NCBI GenBank assembly: GCA_015068965.1 | Contig: SVJN01000007.1 | Location: 1-33,886, forward strand | Direction: 5' to 3' | Source: Oscillospiraceae bacterium | Lineage (GTDB): Bacteria > Bacillota > Clostridia > UBA1381 | Length of the DNA stretch: 33,886 nucleotides | Part shown: in pieces, positions 8,985 to 17,266 of the stretch | Numbering within the stretch: the stretch's first letter is position 1 | Layout: every line of letters begins with the position of its first letter | The notes under the pieces: model-generated | Told to the model about the DNA's origin: nothing | What the model saw: the letters and a program-made list of their open reading frames with translations, nothing else | Databases searched by the model: none | Program-made: the position numbers and the translations under genes

Positions 8985-10093
8985 ACATTTGCCTCCTTTT
9001 CCTTTTTGCTGATTTTTATTGCATAATTGACAAAGAATTCTGCGCCTATGATGAAGAATATGATAATTCCCGTGATGATATCAGAAAAAGACGAGTTGAG
9101 TCTGTATACTTCTGATATTTTGGATGCTCCCTTTTCCAGAAATACGATGAGTAGTGAGGTAAGTACCATAAAGATAGGATTAAACTTTGCCAGCCAGGAA
9201 ACCATAATGGCAGTAAAGCCTCTTCCGCCGGAGGTATCACTCTTTAACGAATGGTCTGTTCCTGCAACGAGCAAAAAGCCTGCAATACCACAGATTGCAC
9301 CCGAAATAAGCATGGTTCTTAAAACCACTTCTTTTACATTGATTCCGATGTATTTTGCTGTGTTTTCACTTTCACCGACGACTGAAATTTCATACCCATG
9401 CTTGCTATATTTCAAGTATATATACATGATAACCGTAAGCAGGACAACAATCAGAATATTGATTAAATATTTCTGACTAAAGAGCATGGGAAGTTGTCCG
9501 TATTCCAGAGTTCTGGGCGTGCCGGAGCCCTTTGGCACCGACCATTCCAGAGTAAAATATGCAACCAGCTGAATGGCAATATAATTCATCATCAAGGTAA
9601 ACAATGTTTCGTTAGAATTAAACCGGGTTTTAAAATAGGCAGGAAAGACACCCCAGATTGCACCTGCCACGATACTTGCAACAAAGCTGATGAGAATCAG
9701 AAGTGCAGACGGAATTTTTCCTCCCAGAAAAATCATACAAACTGCAGTTGCAAGACCGCCGATTAAAATCTGTCCCTCCGCACCGATATTCCAGAAACGC
9801 ATCTTAAACGCAGGAGTTACCGCCAGCGACACGCAGAGAAGGATTGCAGTATTCTGCAACAAATTCCACACAAGACGCGGGGTTCCCACAGCACCTTCAA
9901 ACATGGTAACATACAGATTGATCGGGTTGATACCGGTCAACGCAATGGTGATGATACCACATACCACCAAAGCAAGCAATACAGAAATTGTTCTGATTCC
10001 CCATGCTTTCCACCACACAAGGGTATCTCTTTTTGCAATATGAACCGGCGGATTGCAAAATGCCTTTATCATGCAGTTATTCAGTTTTCCCAT
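8981..10093 (-). CDS. Nucleoside-type ABC transporter permease (NupP-like)
   Basis: MRFWNIGAEGQILIGGL, NSNETLFTLMMNYIA; AAGGAGG SD before MGKLNN; overlaps the ATPase 3' end. Confidence 0.87.
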   Translation of the reverse strand: MGKLNNCMIKAFCNPPVHIAKRDTLVWWKAWGIRTISVLLALVVCGIITIALTGINPINLYVTMFEGAVGTPRLVWNLLQNTAILLCVSLAVTPAFKMRFWNIGAEGQILIGGLATAVCMIFLGGKIPSALLILISFVASIVAGAIWGVFPAYFKTRFNSNETLFTLMMNYIAIQLVAYFTLEWSVPKGSGTPRTLEYGQLPMLFSQKYLINILIVVLLTVIMYIYLKYSKHGYEISVVGESENTAKYIGINVKEVVLRTMLISGAICGIAGFLLVAGTDHSLKSDTSGGRGFTAIMVSWLAKFNPIFMVLTSLLIVFLEKGASKISEVYRLNSSFSDIITGIIIFFIIGAEFFVNYAIKISKKEKEANV

Positions 10094-11642
10094 CCTCTGC
10101 AACCTCCTTTTCACCATTTTCTTCTGATGATTTTGTCATCAACAGACCAATTTCTTCCTTTGTGATATTTCTTCCGTCCACAATGCCTGCAATTTTTCCC
10201 GAGCCGATTACCAGAATTCTATCGCAAAGCTCAATTAAAACGTCTAAGTCTTCTCCGACAAAGATTACGGCTACGCCTTGTTCTTTCTGCTCGTTCAAAA
10301 GATTATAGATTGTGTAAGAGGAGTTGATATCAAGTCCTCTTGCCGGGTATGCCGCCATTAAAACAGTCGGAGCGGATGCAATTTCCCGACCTACAAGAAT
10401 TTTCTGCACATTTCCACCCGAAAGTCTTCTTACCGGGGTATTCACTGAAGGGGTTGCTACCTCTAAGCGTTCAATGACCTCTTCTGCCAGCGTTTTCGGA
10501 GTCTTTCGCTGAAGAAATACCGATTTTCCCTTTTTGTAGCTTCTGAGCATCATGTTATCCACTATATCCATGTTGCCGACCAGTCCCATTCCAAGTCTGT
10601 CCTCCGGAACAAAGGCAAGTCTTACGCCCATCTGACGGATTTCCAACGGCGTTTTATCACGGAGGTCTTCCTCCTGGTTGGTTTTCGGATCAATGTAGGT
10701 AATCCTCCCTGCAGTAAGATGCTGCAGGCCTGCAATTGCTTCCAGCAGTTCTCTCTGTCCGCTACCGGCAATTCCGGCAACACCCAGAATTTCACCTGCA
10801 CGCACATGAAAGGATACATTGTCCAGAAGCTTAACGCCTTCACGATTGATACAACTGATTTTATCAACCACAAGTCTGTCGCATGTGTTTTTCGGCATAC
10901 TTCTCTCGATATTTAACGAAATCTTCTTTCCTACCATCATTTCGGTCAGTTCGGTTTCGTTTGTTTCGGAGGTCTTTACAGTTCCGATATATTCACCTTT
11001 CCGAAGAACGGCAACATTATCAGAAAGAGAAAGCACCTCGTGCAATTTATGCGTTATGATAATAATCGCTTTTCCGCTTTCACGCATATTTCTGAGCACC
11101 TTGAAAAGCTTTGTGGTTTCTTGTGGTGTCAGCACCGCCGTCGGCTCGTCCAGAATCAGGATATCAGCTCCACGAAACAACACCTTGATAATTTCAACCG
11201 TTTGCTTTTCCGAAACTGACATCTCATATATTTTCTTATATGGATCCAGTTCAAATCCGTACTGATCAGTAATTTCCTTGATTCTCTCGATATATTGGGG
11301 CATATCGAATTTCTTTTCTTCCTCCACACCCAGAATGATATTTTCCGCAGCACTAAAGACATCTACAAGCTTAAAATGCTGATGTATCATTCCTATCTTA
11401 TAACGGAATGCATCCTTTGGAGAAGAAATGCTAACCTCTTGTCCGTCAATCAGCATTTGACCGCTATCGGGATAGTAGATGCCGGAAACCATATTCATAA
11501 GCGTAGTCTTTCCGCTTCCGTTTTCTCCGAGAATGGAAAGGATCTCGCCCTTTCTCACCTGCAGAGAAACATTTTTATTCGCAACCACACTACCGAAGGT
11601 CTTGGTTATATTTTTGAGTTCAAGCGCAATATTTTGTTTCAT
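10077..11642 (-). CDS. Nucleoside-type ABC transporter ATP-binding protein (two NBDs, NupO-like)
   Basis: Walker A GENGSGKTT and GIAGSGQRE; signature-like SVSEKQTVEI and RRLSGGNVQKI; LILDEPTAVLTPQE. Confidence 0.93.
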   Translation of the reverse strand: MKQNIALELKNITKTFGSVVANKNVSLQVRKGEILSILGENGSGKTTLMNMVSGIYYPDSGQMLIDGQEVSISSPKDAFRYKIGMIHQHFKLVDVFSAAENIILGVEEEKKFDMPQYIERIKEITDQYGFELDPYKKIYEMSVSEKQTVEIIKVLFRGADILILDEPTAVLTPQETTKLFKVLRNMRESGKAIIIITHKLHEVLSLSDNVAVLRKGEYIGTVKTSETNETELTEMMVGKKISLNIERSMPKNTCDRLVVDKISCINREGVKLLDNVSFHVRAGEILGVAGIAGSGQRELLEAIAGLQHLTAGRITYIDPKTNQEEDLRDKTPLEIRQMGVRLAFVPEDRLGMGLVGNMDIVDNMMLRSYKKGKSVFLQRKTPKTLAEEVIERLEVATPSVNTPVRRLSGGNVQKILVGREIASAPTVLMAAYPARGLDINSSYTIYNLLNEQKEQGVAVIFVGEDLDVLIELCDRILVIGSGKIAGIVDGRNITKEEIGLLMTKSSEENGEKEVAEDGKTE

Positions 11643-11727
11643 ACAAATCACCTACCATAATTTTCTTTCATACTTTGCTAAACACACATGCTTTTGCTTA
11701 GCAAAAAACGAAAGCTGCAAAATTTAA

Positions 11728-11757
11728 CATAGGGCGGAGGAATCCCCCGCCCTACAT
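11728..11757. repeat. GTAGGGGCG-type palindromic repeat between the BMP and ATPase genes
   Basis: AGGGCGGAGGAATCCCCCGCCCTAC palindrome; related palindromes at 21722-21750, 27468-27488 and 30134-30158. Confidence 0.65.
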
Positions 11758-11766
11758 CGGTTACAA

Positions 11767-12972
11767 TTAGAACATGCTGTTCAACAATGTGATACCATCA
11801 ATCTGAATGTCAAAGTAAGGAGCACTCCGATATTCTGACTCATGGAAATATCCGTCCTTGATTGCTTCTGTATCCTTCTGGTAGTCAGCATCTGTGTCTA
11901 CATCAGCAAGATATGAATCAAGCTTCTTGCCTTCAACTGTGAAGTTATTTGTATCAAATACATGGATTTCTCCGGCAATCAACTTAGCCTTTGCTTCTTC
12001 GATTGCTTCCTTGGTGCCTGCTGCTGCAACTGCCTCATTGACATCGGTAAGTGCAACGGAGCCTGCTTCAAAGCCTTCACACCAGTCGTAAACAATTTCT
12101 TCGTCGTTCTTTACTGCGTTGATGATGTACTTGAAGTAAGGAGCCCAGTCAATTCTGGAAGAAACAATGAAGGTGTTCGGGCAAGCACTCTGTGTGCTTC
12201 CGTTATAGGAAACATTCGGTACACCTGCGTTTTCACAAGCAGTAGGAGCACCCATAGAGTCAGCATGTTGGCTGATTAATACACAGTTGTTGCTCAGAAG
12301 CTTTGTAGCTGCTTCCTTTTCAAGTGCTTCGTCATACCAGCTTCCAGTGAACTGTACTTCCATGGTTACGCTCGGGCAAACAGATTTTGCACCAAGGTAG
12401 AAAGAAGTATATCCGGAAATAACCTCAGCATAGGTATATGCACCAACATAACCCATCTTAGCCTGATCAGCAGTAATTTTGCCTGCTTCAATCATTTCGT
12501 TGAGCTTCATACCAGCTGCAATACCTGCAAGGTATCTTCCTTCGTAAATAGATGCAAACGCATTGTGGAAGTTTGCTACCTTTTCGGTGTGAGCGGTAGT
12601 ACCTGTAGCATGACAGAATTCAACCTCAGGGAATTCCTTTGCAGCCTTTAACATATACGGCTCATGTCCAAAGCTGTTTGCGAACACAATGTCACAGCCC
12701 TGGTCTGCAAGGTCTGCTGCAGATTCATAACATTCGTTACCCTCAGGAACATTGGTCTTGAAGATAACCTGGTCTGCTGAAAGACCCAACTCTTTGGTTG
12801 CTGCTTCTGCAGCATCAAGAAAGTTCTTGTCATAGGTTGAGTTTTCATCGTGTAAGAAAATGAAGCCAATCTTAAAATCAGCATCTGCCTTTTCCCCGCC
12901 GCAAGCTGTCAACATACTAACTGATGCTACGAGCATTACAGCAGCGAGAAGAAATGAAAATAATTTTTTCAT
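11767..12972 (-). CDS. BMP family ABC transporter substrate-binding lipoprotein
   Basis: MKKLFSFLLAAVMLVASVSMLTACGG lipobox; BmpA/Med-like body (KIGFIFLHDENSTYDKNFLDAAE). Confidence 0.93.
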   Translation of the reverse strand: MKKLFSFLLAAVMLVASVSMLTACGGEKADADFKIGFIFLHDENSTYDKNFLDAAEAATKELGLSADQVIFKTNVPEGNECYESAADLADQGCDIVFANSFGHEPYMLKAAKEFPEVEFCHATGTTAHTEKVANFHNAFASIYEGRYLAGIAAGMKLNEMIEAGKITADQAKMGYVGAYTYAEVISGYTSFYLGAKSVCPSVTMEVQFTGSWYDEALEKEAATKLLSNNCVLISQHADSMGAPTACENAGVPNVSYNGSTQSACPNTFIVSSRIDWAPYFKYIINAVKNDEEIVYDWCEGFEAGSVALTDVNEAVAAAGTKEAIEEAKAKLIAGEIHVFDTNNFTVEGKKLDSYLADVDTDADYQKDTEAIKDGYFHESEYRSAPYFDIQIDGITLLNSMF

Positions 12973-13027
12973 TTTAAAACCCTCCTGCCTTTTTGGCAAA
13001 AAATATTTATGTAAATTGCTTTACATA

Positions 13028-13564
13028 CTAAAATGATTTACGAAACTCCAACGAGTTTTCGGACATGGATTCCACAATCGCCAGAGAATCCACTCGGATT
13101 CCTTTTGCACGCATTTCATCGCCGCCGCCCTGGAATCCTTTCTCTATTGCGATGGCACAACCGCACAGCTCTGCACCTGCCTGACCTATAATATCAATCA
13201 ATCCTGTCAAGGCATTCCCCTTTGCAAGAAAATCATCTATGATGAGAACCTTGTCCGCATCGTTCAGAAAGCTTTTGCTGACTACCGCATCATATACATT
13301 TTTTCTGGTAAAGGAAGTTACCTTGGAGGAGTAAACATCGTTGGATATATTCCCGGACTTGTCCTTTTTTGCAAAAACAACCGGAACATTCATATACTGT
13401 GCCGCAGCAAATGCAATGGGAATTCCCGATGTTTCAATTGTAAGGATTTTATTCACAGGTGCATTTTCATAAAGACGCGCAATCTCCTTTCCCATTTCTA
13501 ACAGAAAGGGAACGTCGATACGATGGTTTAAAAAGCAGTCAACCTTGAGAATGTCGCCCGGCAA
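13028..13564 (-). CDS. xpt: Xanthine phosphoribosyltransferase (true N-terminus probably about 14 aa longer)
   Basis: LKVDCFLNHRIDVPFL, PVVFAKK, VLIIDDFLAKGNALTGL PRPP-binding motif. Confidence 0.93.
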   Translation of the reverse strand: MPGDILKVDCFLNHRIDVPFLLEMGKEIARLYENAPVNKILTIETSGIPIAFAAAQYMNVPVVFAKKDKSGNISNDVYSSKVTSFTRKNVYDAVVSKSFLNDADKVLIIDDFLAKGNALTGLIDIIGQAGAELCGCAIAIEKGFQGGGDEMRAKGIRVDSLAIVESMSENSLEFRKSF

Positions 13565-13653
13565 AACCCTGCCCTCTTTTAATATTTTTTCTTCTAAAGC
13601 TATTATGATTCTTCACTCCCAACAAAAAATATAGGAACTACTAACAACAAAGG

Positions 13654-13682
13654 ATTATAACACAAAATCTGCCAAAAGTCAA
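13654..13682 (-). promoter_or_regulatory. Sigma-A promoter for xpt
   Basis: TTGACT-17 bp-TATAAT on the minus strand. Confidence 0.8.
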
Positions 13683-13691
13683 CACAATTAT

Positions 13692-14393
13692 TCATTTTAT
13701 TCCATTCATACTGACAATTTTTCCGATTTGGGACAGGTGCTGGATTTCATACGTGACCGGAATATTCAATGTGTTTGGCTGGCGCTTGGGATTAAACCAG
13801 CAAGTGTCAATCCCGGCGGCAGTTCCGCCCTTCATATCACTAGTCAGAGAATCGCCGATTAGTAACACCTCTTTCTTATCAAGAATTCCGAGTGCTTCAA
13901 AAACATAGTCAAAATATGCCTTGTTCGGTTTCTCCACACCAACATTTTCCGATATAAAAATCGCATCAAAAATTTCATCCAGTCCCGAAAGGCGTAACTT
14001 TTTTTCCTGTGCAATTTTTGTGCCGTTTGTAACAGCAGCCAGCATATAATTTCCTTTCTGCGACAACAGAATTTCCTTTGCCCCATCAACAAACGCAACG
14101 TAGTCACCCAACGTCACCTGATAATCCTTGTTAAATGCTTCTGCAATACTTGTATCCACCCCGATATTTCCGAAAAATTCACGAAATCTTCCCACCAAAA
14201 TTTCTTCCTTGGTAAGCTCGTTTTTTTCCAATTTCTGCCAGTATTTTACATTGATTGCCGAATATGACCTAAGCATTTCATCCGTACAGACACCAAGCTC
14301 ATATTTTCCGAACAAAGTCCTGATTGCATATGCCTCCGATGCAAGAAAATCAAGCACGGTTCCGTCTACATCCCATAATAAATATTTGTACAT
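13692..14393 (-). CDS. HAD hydrolase, YjjG-like noncanonical nucleotidase
   Basis: LLWDVDGTVLDF, AAVTNGT, LLIGDSLTSDMKGG HAD motifs. Confidence 0.88.
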   Translation of the reverse strand: MYKYLLWDVDGTVLDFLASEAYAIRTLFGKYELGVCTDEMLRSYSAINVKYWQKLEKNELTKEEILVGRFREFFGNIGVDTSIAEAFNKDYQVTLGDYVAFVDGAKEILLSQKGNYMLAAVTNGTKIAQEKKLRLSGLDEIFDAIFISENVGVEKPNKAYFDYVFEALGILDKKEVLLIGDSLTSDMKGGTAAGIDTCWFNPKRQPNTLNIPVTYEIQHLSQIGKIVSMNGIK

Positions 14394-14454
14394 ATTCTGT
14401 TCCCTTCTATTCAAAAATATTTTTTCGTCTTGATAACTATCCCGCTATCTTAAA

Positions 14455-14544
14455 TCATTTGGTTCTCAATTCATTCGTTTTCATAACAAATAAAACACAC
14501 AGTACTAGAATTATAAATGCTGATTTTACAATTTTCTTGTTCAA
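14455..14544 (-). CDS. Putative 29-aa membrane peptide MNKKIVKSAFIILVLCVLFVMKTNELRTK (TTG start)
   Basis: Preceded by the same leader repeat and GGTG SD seen before neighbouring small genes; one hydrophobic helix; not in the ORF track. Confidence 0.55.
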   Translation of the reverse strand: MNKKIVKSAFIILVLCVLFVMKTNELRTK

Positions 14545-14553
14545 ATTTCTTCA

Positions 14554-14607
14554 CCTTTCGACAATATTCGATATTTATTAATTGCGGTGCATAAGGTTTA
14601 GATGCAG
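14554..14607 (-). repeat. Leader repeat copy upstream of the 29-aa ORF
   Basis: Minus strand GCATCTAAACCTTATGCACCGCAATTAATAAATATCGAATATTGTCGAAAGGTG. Confidence 0.75.
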
Positions 14608-14642
14608 CTAATTTTTAACGGAAGTTCTTGTCAAGTTAGAAA

Positions 14643-14925
14643 GAACAAAGCGGCTTCGCCGCAACCGCCTCTAAATTTGCAGGTAATTTCAAATTTATAT
14701 AAGGCGGTAAGAAGAAGCATAACGCTTTGTTACGCCCATGTGCGTTTCCGCTATTAGCGGAAAATTTCGCACGGGCATTAAATTCTTTTTTCTTTATAGG
14801 AACGAAGTTTCCTATAAAGTAAAAAAGCTTCTGATAGAAGCCCCGCCTGCGGGCGTGAGATTAAGGAAGCAATTTTGTTATTCCAGAAATTACAACATAA
14901 ATGTTGTAATTTCCTATATAATAAA
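14643..14925. repeat. Modular interspersed hairpin repeat, copy C (short form plus tail)
   Basis: Near identical to copy E through the tail cttctgatagaagccccgcctgcgggcgtgagattaaggaagc...gaaattacaacataaatgttgtaatttc. Confidence 0.92.
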
Positions 14926-14928
14926 AAA

Positions 14929-15159
14929 TTATTTTTTATTCAAGTAATTCAGCAATTTCAAAAAAAGACTTGCTAATACTAAACCAATGCCTATTGGCAT
15001 AGTTACTTTGCCTACATTATAATAAAGCATCCACCTTCTTGTCATTTCTGGAGTTGGATCCAGATAGGGCAATCCAGCTTTGATAAAAATTGCATAAAAA
15101 CCAACAACAAAAAGAACTGTGCCTATAATAATTATATAATTAGTCACTTTCTTTTTCAT
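14929..15159 (-). CDS. Small membrane protein, two predicted TM segments
   Basis: MKKKVTNYIIIIGTVLFVVGFYAIF...VTMPIGIGLVLASLFLKLLNYLNKK; leader repeat and SD upstream. Confidence 0.7.
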   Translation of the reverse strand: MKKKVTNYIIIIGTVLFVVGFYAIFIKAGLPYLDPTPEMTRRWMLYYNVGKVTMPIGIGLVLASLFLKLLNYLNKK

Positions 15160-15169
15160 TTCAAACATT

Positions 15170-15223
15170 CCTTTCGACAACATTCGACACTCTTTATATT
15201 GCGAGGCATGAAGTTTAGATGCA
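15170..15223 (-). repeat. Leader repeat copy upstream of 14929-15159
   Basis: GCATCTAAACTTCATGCCTCGCAATATAAAGAGTGTCGAATGTTGTCGAAAGG. Confidence 0.85.
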
Positions 15224-15225
15224 AT

Positions 15226-15699
15226 TTAAAAATGTGCTTCATAATAGAAAAAGTTATCTCTTATTTTTTCTGTATAATAGCAATTGTCATCATTTGAATA
15301 TTTAATAGAGAAACCTTCACCATCAGGTTTTAGCTGTTCAGGTCTTCCAAAACTACTGCCACACCAAGAATCTTTGGGTAACCCATCGGGAGAGTAATAA
15401 AAGCCATAATAGCTTGTTGCAGACCCAAATCCACTTCCTCCACAATATACATCTACTATTTCTGTATCAGAATATACTTCCTGTACTCCTTTTAATTTTT
15501 CAGTATCGGAAAAGTCTTTTTCTTCTATATCATCTAAAATTATAGAATAATTGTCTTTTACCAACTTGAAAATCTCTTTTTTTGATAAACTGTCGTCAAT
15601 TATATTAGAAAACCACATCATAAAACTAACAACAACGATTACCAATAATAAAGAAGTTCCACAACCTATTCCGCAACCTATTGCCATTTCTTTCTTCAT
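15226..15699 (-). CDS. Uncharacterised membrane-anchored small protein
   Basis: MKKEMAIGCGIGCGTSLLLVIVVVSFMMWFS TM segment then soluble domain; AAAGGAG SD; leader repeat upstream. Confidence 0.72.
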   Translation of the reverse strand: MKKEMAIGCGIGCGTSLLLVIVVVSFMMWFSNIIDDSLSKKEIFKLVKDNYSIILDDIEEKDFSDTEKLKGVQEVYSDTEIVDVYCGGSGFGSATSYYGFYYSPDGLPKDSWCGSSFGRPEQLKPDGEGFSIKYSNDDNCYYTEKIRDNFFYYEAHF

Positions 15700-15708
15700 A
15701 TGCACTCT

Positions 15709-15765
15709 CCTTTCGACAACATTCGACACTCTTTATATTGCGAAGCATAAGGTTTAGATGCAAAC
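15709..15765 (-). repeat. Leader repeat copy upstream of 15226-15699
   Basis: GTTTGCATCTAAACCTTATGCTTCGCAATATAAAGAGTGTCGAATGTTGTCGAAAGGAG. Confidence 0.88.
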
Positions 15766-15771
15766 TTTTTT

Positions 15772-15962
15772 GTCGATATGCAAACTAAAAGTTTGCTCGA
15801 TATTTTACTTCATAAATCGATATGTTTTCGCTTTGTTCAAACTCGATATGATATGAATTCTCGTTGCCGCAAGGCAACATATCGAGCCGTCAGGCATATC
15901 GAGTGCAAAGCACATATCGAGAATTCGTCAGAATTCATATCGATGCGTTGCTATGCAACGCA
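15772..15962. repeat. Hairpin-chain repeat H2
   Basis: Four TCGATAT linkers and four ATATCGA linkers separated by hairpins (GCAAACtaaaaGTTTGC, GTTGCCgcaaGGCAAC, GCCgtcaGGC, GTGCaaaGCAC, GAATTCgtcaGAATTC, TGCGTTGctaTGCAACGCA). Confidence 0.92.
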
Positions 15963-15991
15963 ATTGCGAGGCATAAGATTTAGATGCAAAC
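15963..15991 (-). repeat. Partial leader repeat flanking H2
   Basis: GTTTGCATCTAAATCTTATGCCTCGCAAT, a direct repeat of the motif on the other side of H2. Confidence 0.8.
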
Positions 15992-16030
15992 CTTTTGGAT
16001 GTCGAGTTCATATCAAATTAGAACTGAAAA

Positions 16031-16609
16031 TCATTTAAATTCATTTTTAATTGGTTCACTAAATTCAAATCTTTTCACAGTAATACCAAAATATTTTTTT
16101 AAATCTTCTTCGGTAAGTTCTGTCCCCCATCGATACCTGCTTTCTCCATTTTCAGTGTAAGTTTCATAATATATAAATTGCGGATATCTATGAGTCAATG
16201 ATTTCGCAGTAGGATCTCCCATATAGTGTTCTTCACTTCCATAAAACACTCTTAATTCCGCCCACTCATTATGTCTACCCTCTTTTATTGCTGAAGGCTT
16301 ATTGTCCTCTCTTATAATAAGTAGTTTCTCTTTTTCTCCACTTTTTAACTTACTCCTCCAACTCCTTGGCTTATTAAATGTAAGTGCTGATAAATCATAT
16401 CCATTAAACTCACAAACAACAGTATCTTCAATAAGAAAAGTTTCTCCGTTCATTTCATATTCAACAATAAACGGAAACTCTCCTATTGTAATCTGTGGTG
16501 GTTTTTGTTCTTCCCCTCTCAAAAGAAGAAACAATCCTGCAAATAGTAAAATAATAATTAAAACAAATACACCTAACGCTATTCCGCAACCTAATAAACC
16601 TTTTTTCAT
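16031..16609 (-). CDS. Uncharacterised membrane-anchored small protein
   Basis: MKKGLLGCGIALGVFVLIIILLFAGLFLLL TM segment then soluble domain; GTCGAATTTTGTCGAAAGGAG leader. Confidence 0.72.
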   Translation of the reverse strand: MKKGLLGCGIALGVFVLIIILLFAGLFLLLRGEEQKPPQITIGEFPFIVEYEMNGETFLIEDTVVCEFNGYDLSALTFNKPRSWRSKLKSGEKEKLLIIREDNKPSAIKEGRHNEWAELRVFYGSEEHYMGDPTAKSLTHRYPQFIYYETYTENGESRYRWGTELTEEDLKKYFGITVKRFEFSEPIKNEFK

Positions 16610-16797
16610 TTTATTTCTCCTTTCGACAAAATTCGACATATCCATATAGTTCAAATCAATTCAGAACTAAAAATCAGTCGATACGGTTTCTATTTTTTAT
16701 CCTCACAAGTTAAATAATATGCAAAAAAACGCAACATAAGCCATCCCGATTACTGCTGAAGCAATCGCAGCCACACTTACATTTACCGACTGTCGGT

Positions 16798-17166
16798 TTA
16801 TCTCGCAGGCACAATCACAGTTCCAAAGGGCACCAATGCCAATCTTGCAAATTTGATGCACTGCACGCCCATCGGGATTCCAACTACGGTTATGCACCAA
16901 ATTGCCCCTATCACAACAGAGGTTAATGCAATTTCCCAGCCAAAGACAATAATCCAGATTGCATTAAGTAAAATATTTACTGTATTATCCCGCGTCTGCA
17001 TGGTTCTTCCAAAAGGAAAAAGGGTAAAGCTTGCAAATTTAAAGCATTGCAATCCGACCGGAATACAAATGATTGTACAACAACATATAATACCTACAAA
17101 AAACCACAACAATGCAACAATACCGCCACCCAGAAAAAACCAGAAAAGATTTCCTATCATTCGCAT
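16798..17166 (-). CDS. YccF domain-containing inner membrane protein
   Basis: MRMIGNLFWFFLGGGIVALLWF...CIPVGLQCFKFASFTLFPFGR...VGIPMGVQCIKFARLALVPFG duplicated YccF motif. Confidence 0.9.
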   Translation of the reverse strand: MRMIGNLFWFFLGGGIVALLWFFVGIICCCTIICIPVGLQCFKFASFTLFPFGRTMQTRDNTVNILLNAIWIIVFGWEIALTSVVIGAIWCITVVGIPMGVQCIKFARLALVPFGTVIVPAR

Positions 17167-17266
17167 TTTCTTACCTCCGGAATTTATATTTTTACATTCT
17201 TCTTTCATTATATCGCATCATGGTAAAAAAATCAATCAAAATATCTTATATCAAAAAAATGAGATA

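Noticed and set aside
9027-9476. 149-aa plus-strand ORF, and 22828-23454 (208 aa)
   Set aside because: Shadow ORFs antisense to the NupP-like permease and the oxidoreductase beta subunit.
13565-13653. Purine riboswitch upstream of xpt (common in Firmicutes)
   Set aside because: The TTGACT/TATAAT promoter leaves only about a 40-nt leader; too short, and no purine aptamer core seen.
14738-14947. ORF MCVSAISGKFRTGIKFFFLYRNEVSYKVKK..., nearly identical to 21486-21797 and similar to 2799-3023 (apparent conserved protein family)
   Set aside because: Lies entirely within the modular hairpin repeat; similarity follows stem-loop covariation rather than codon pattern, and no convincing SD or domain.
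16703-16900. 65-aa minus ORF ending in a hydrophobic helix after YccF
   Set aside because: Overlaps YccF in another frame with no SD; could be a small peptide but unsupported.
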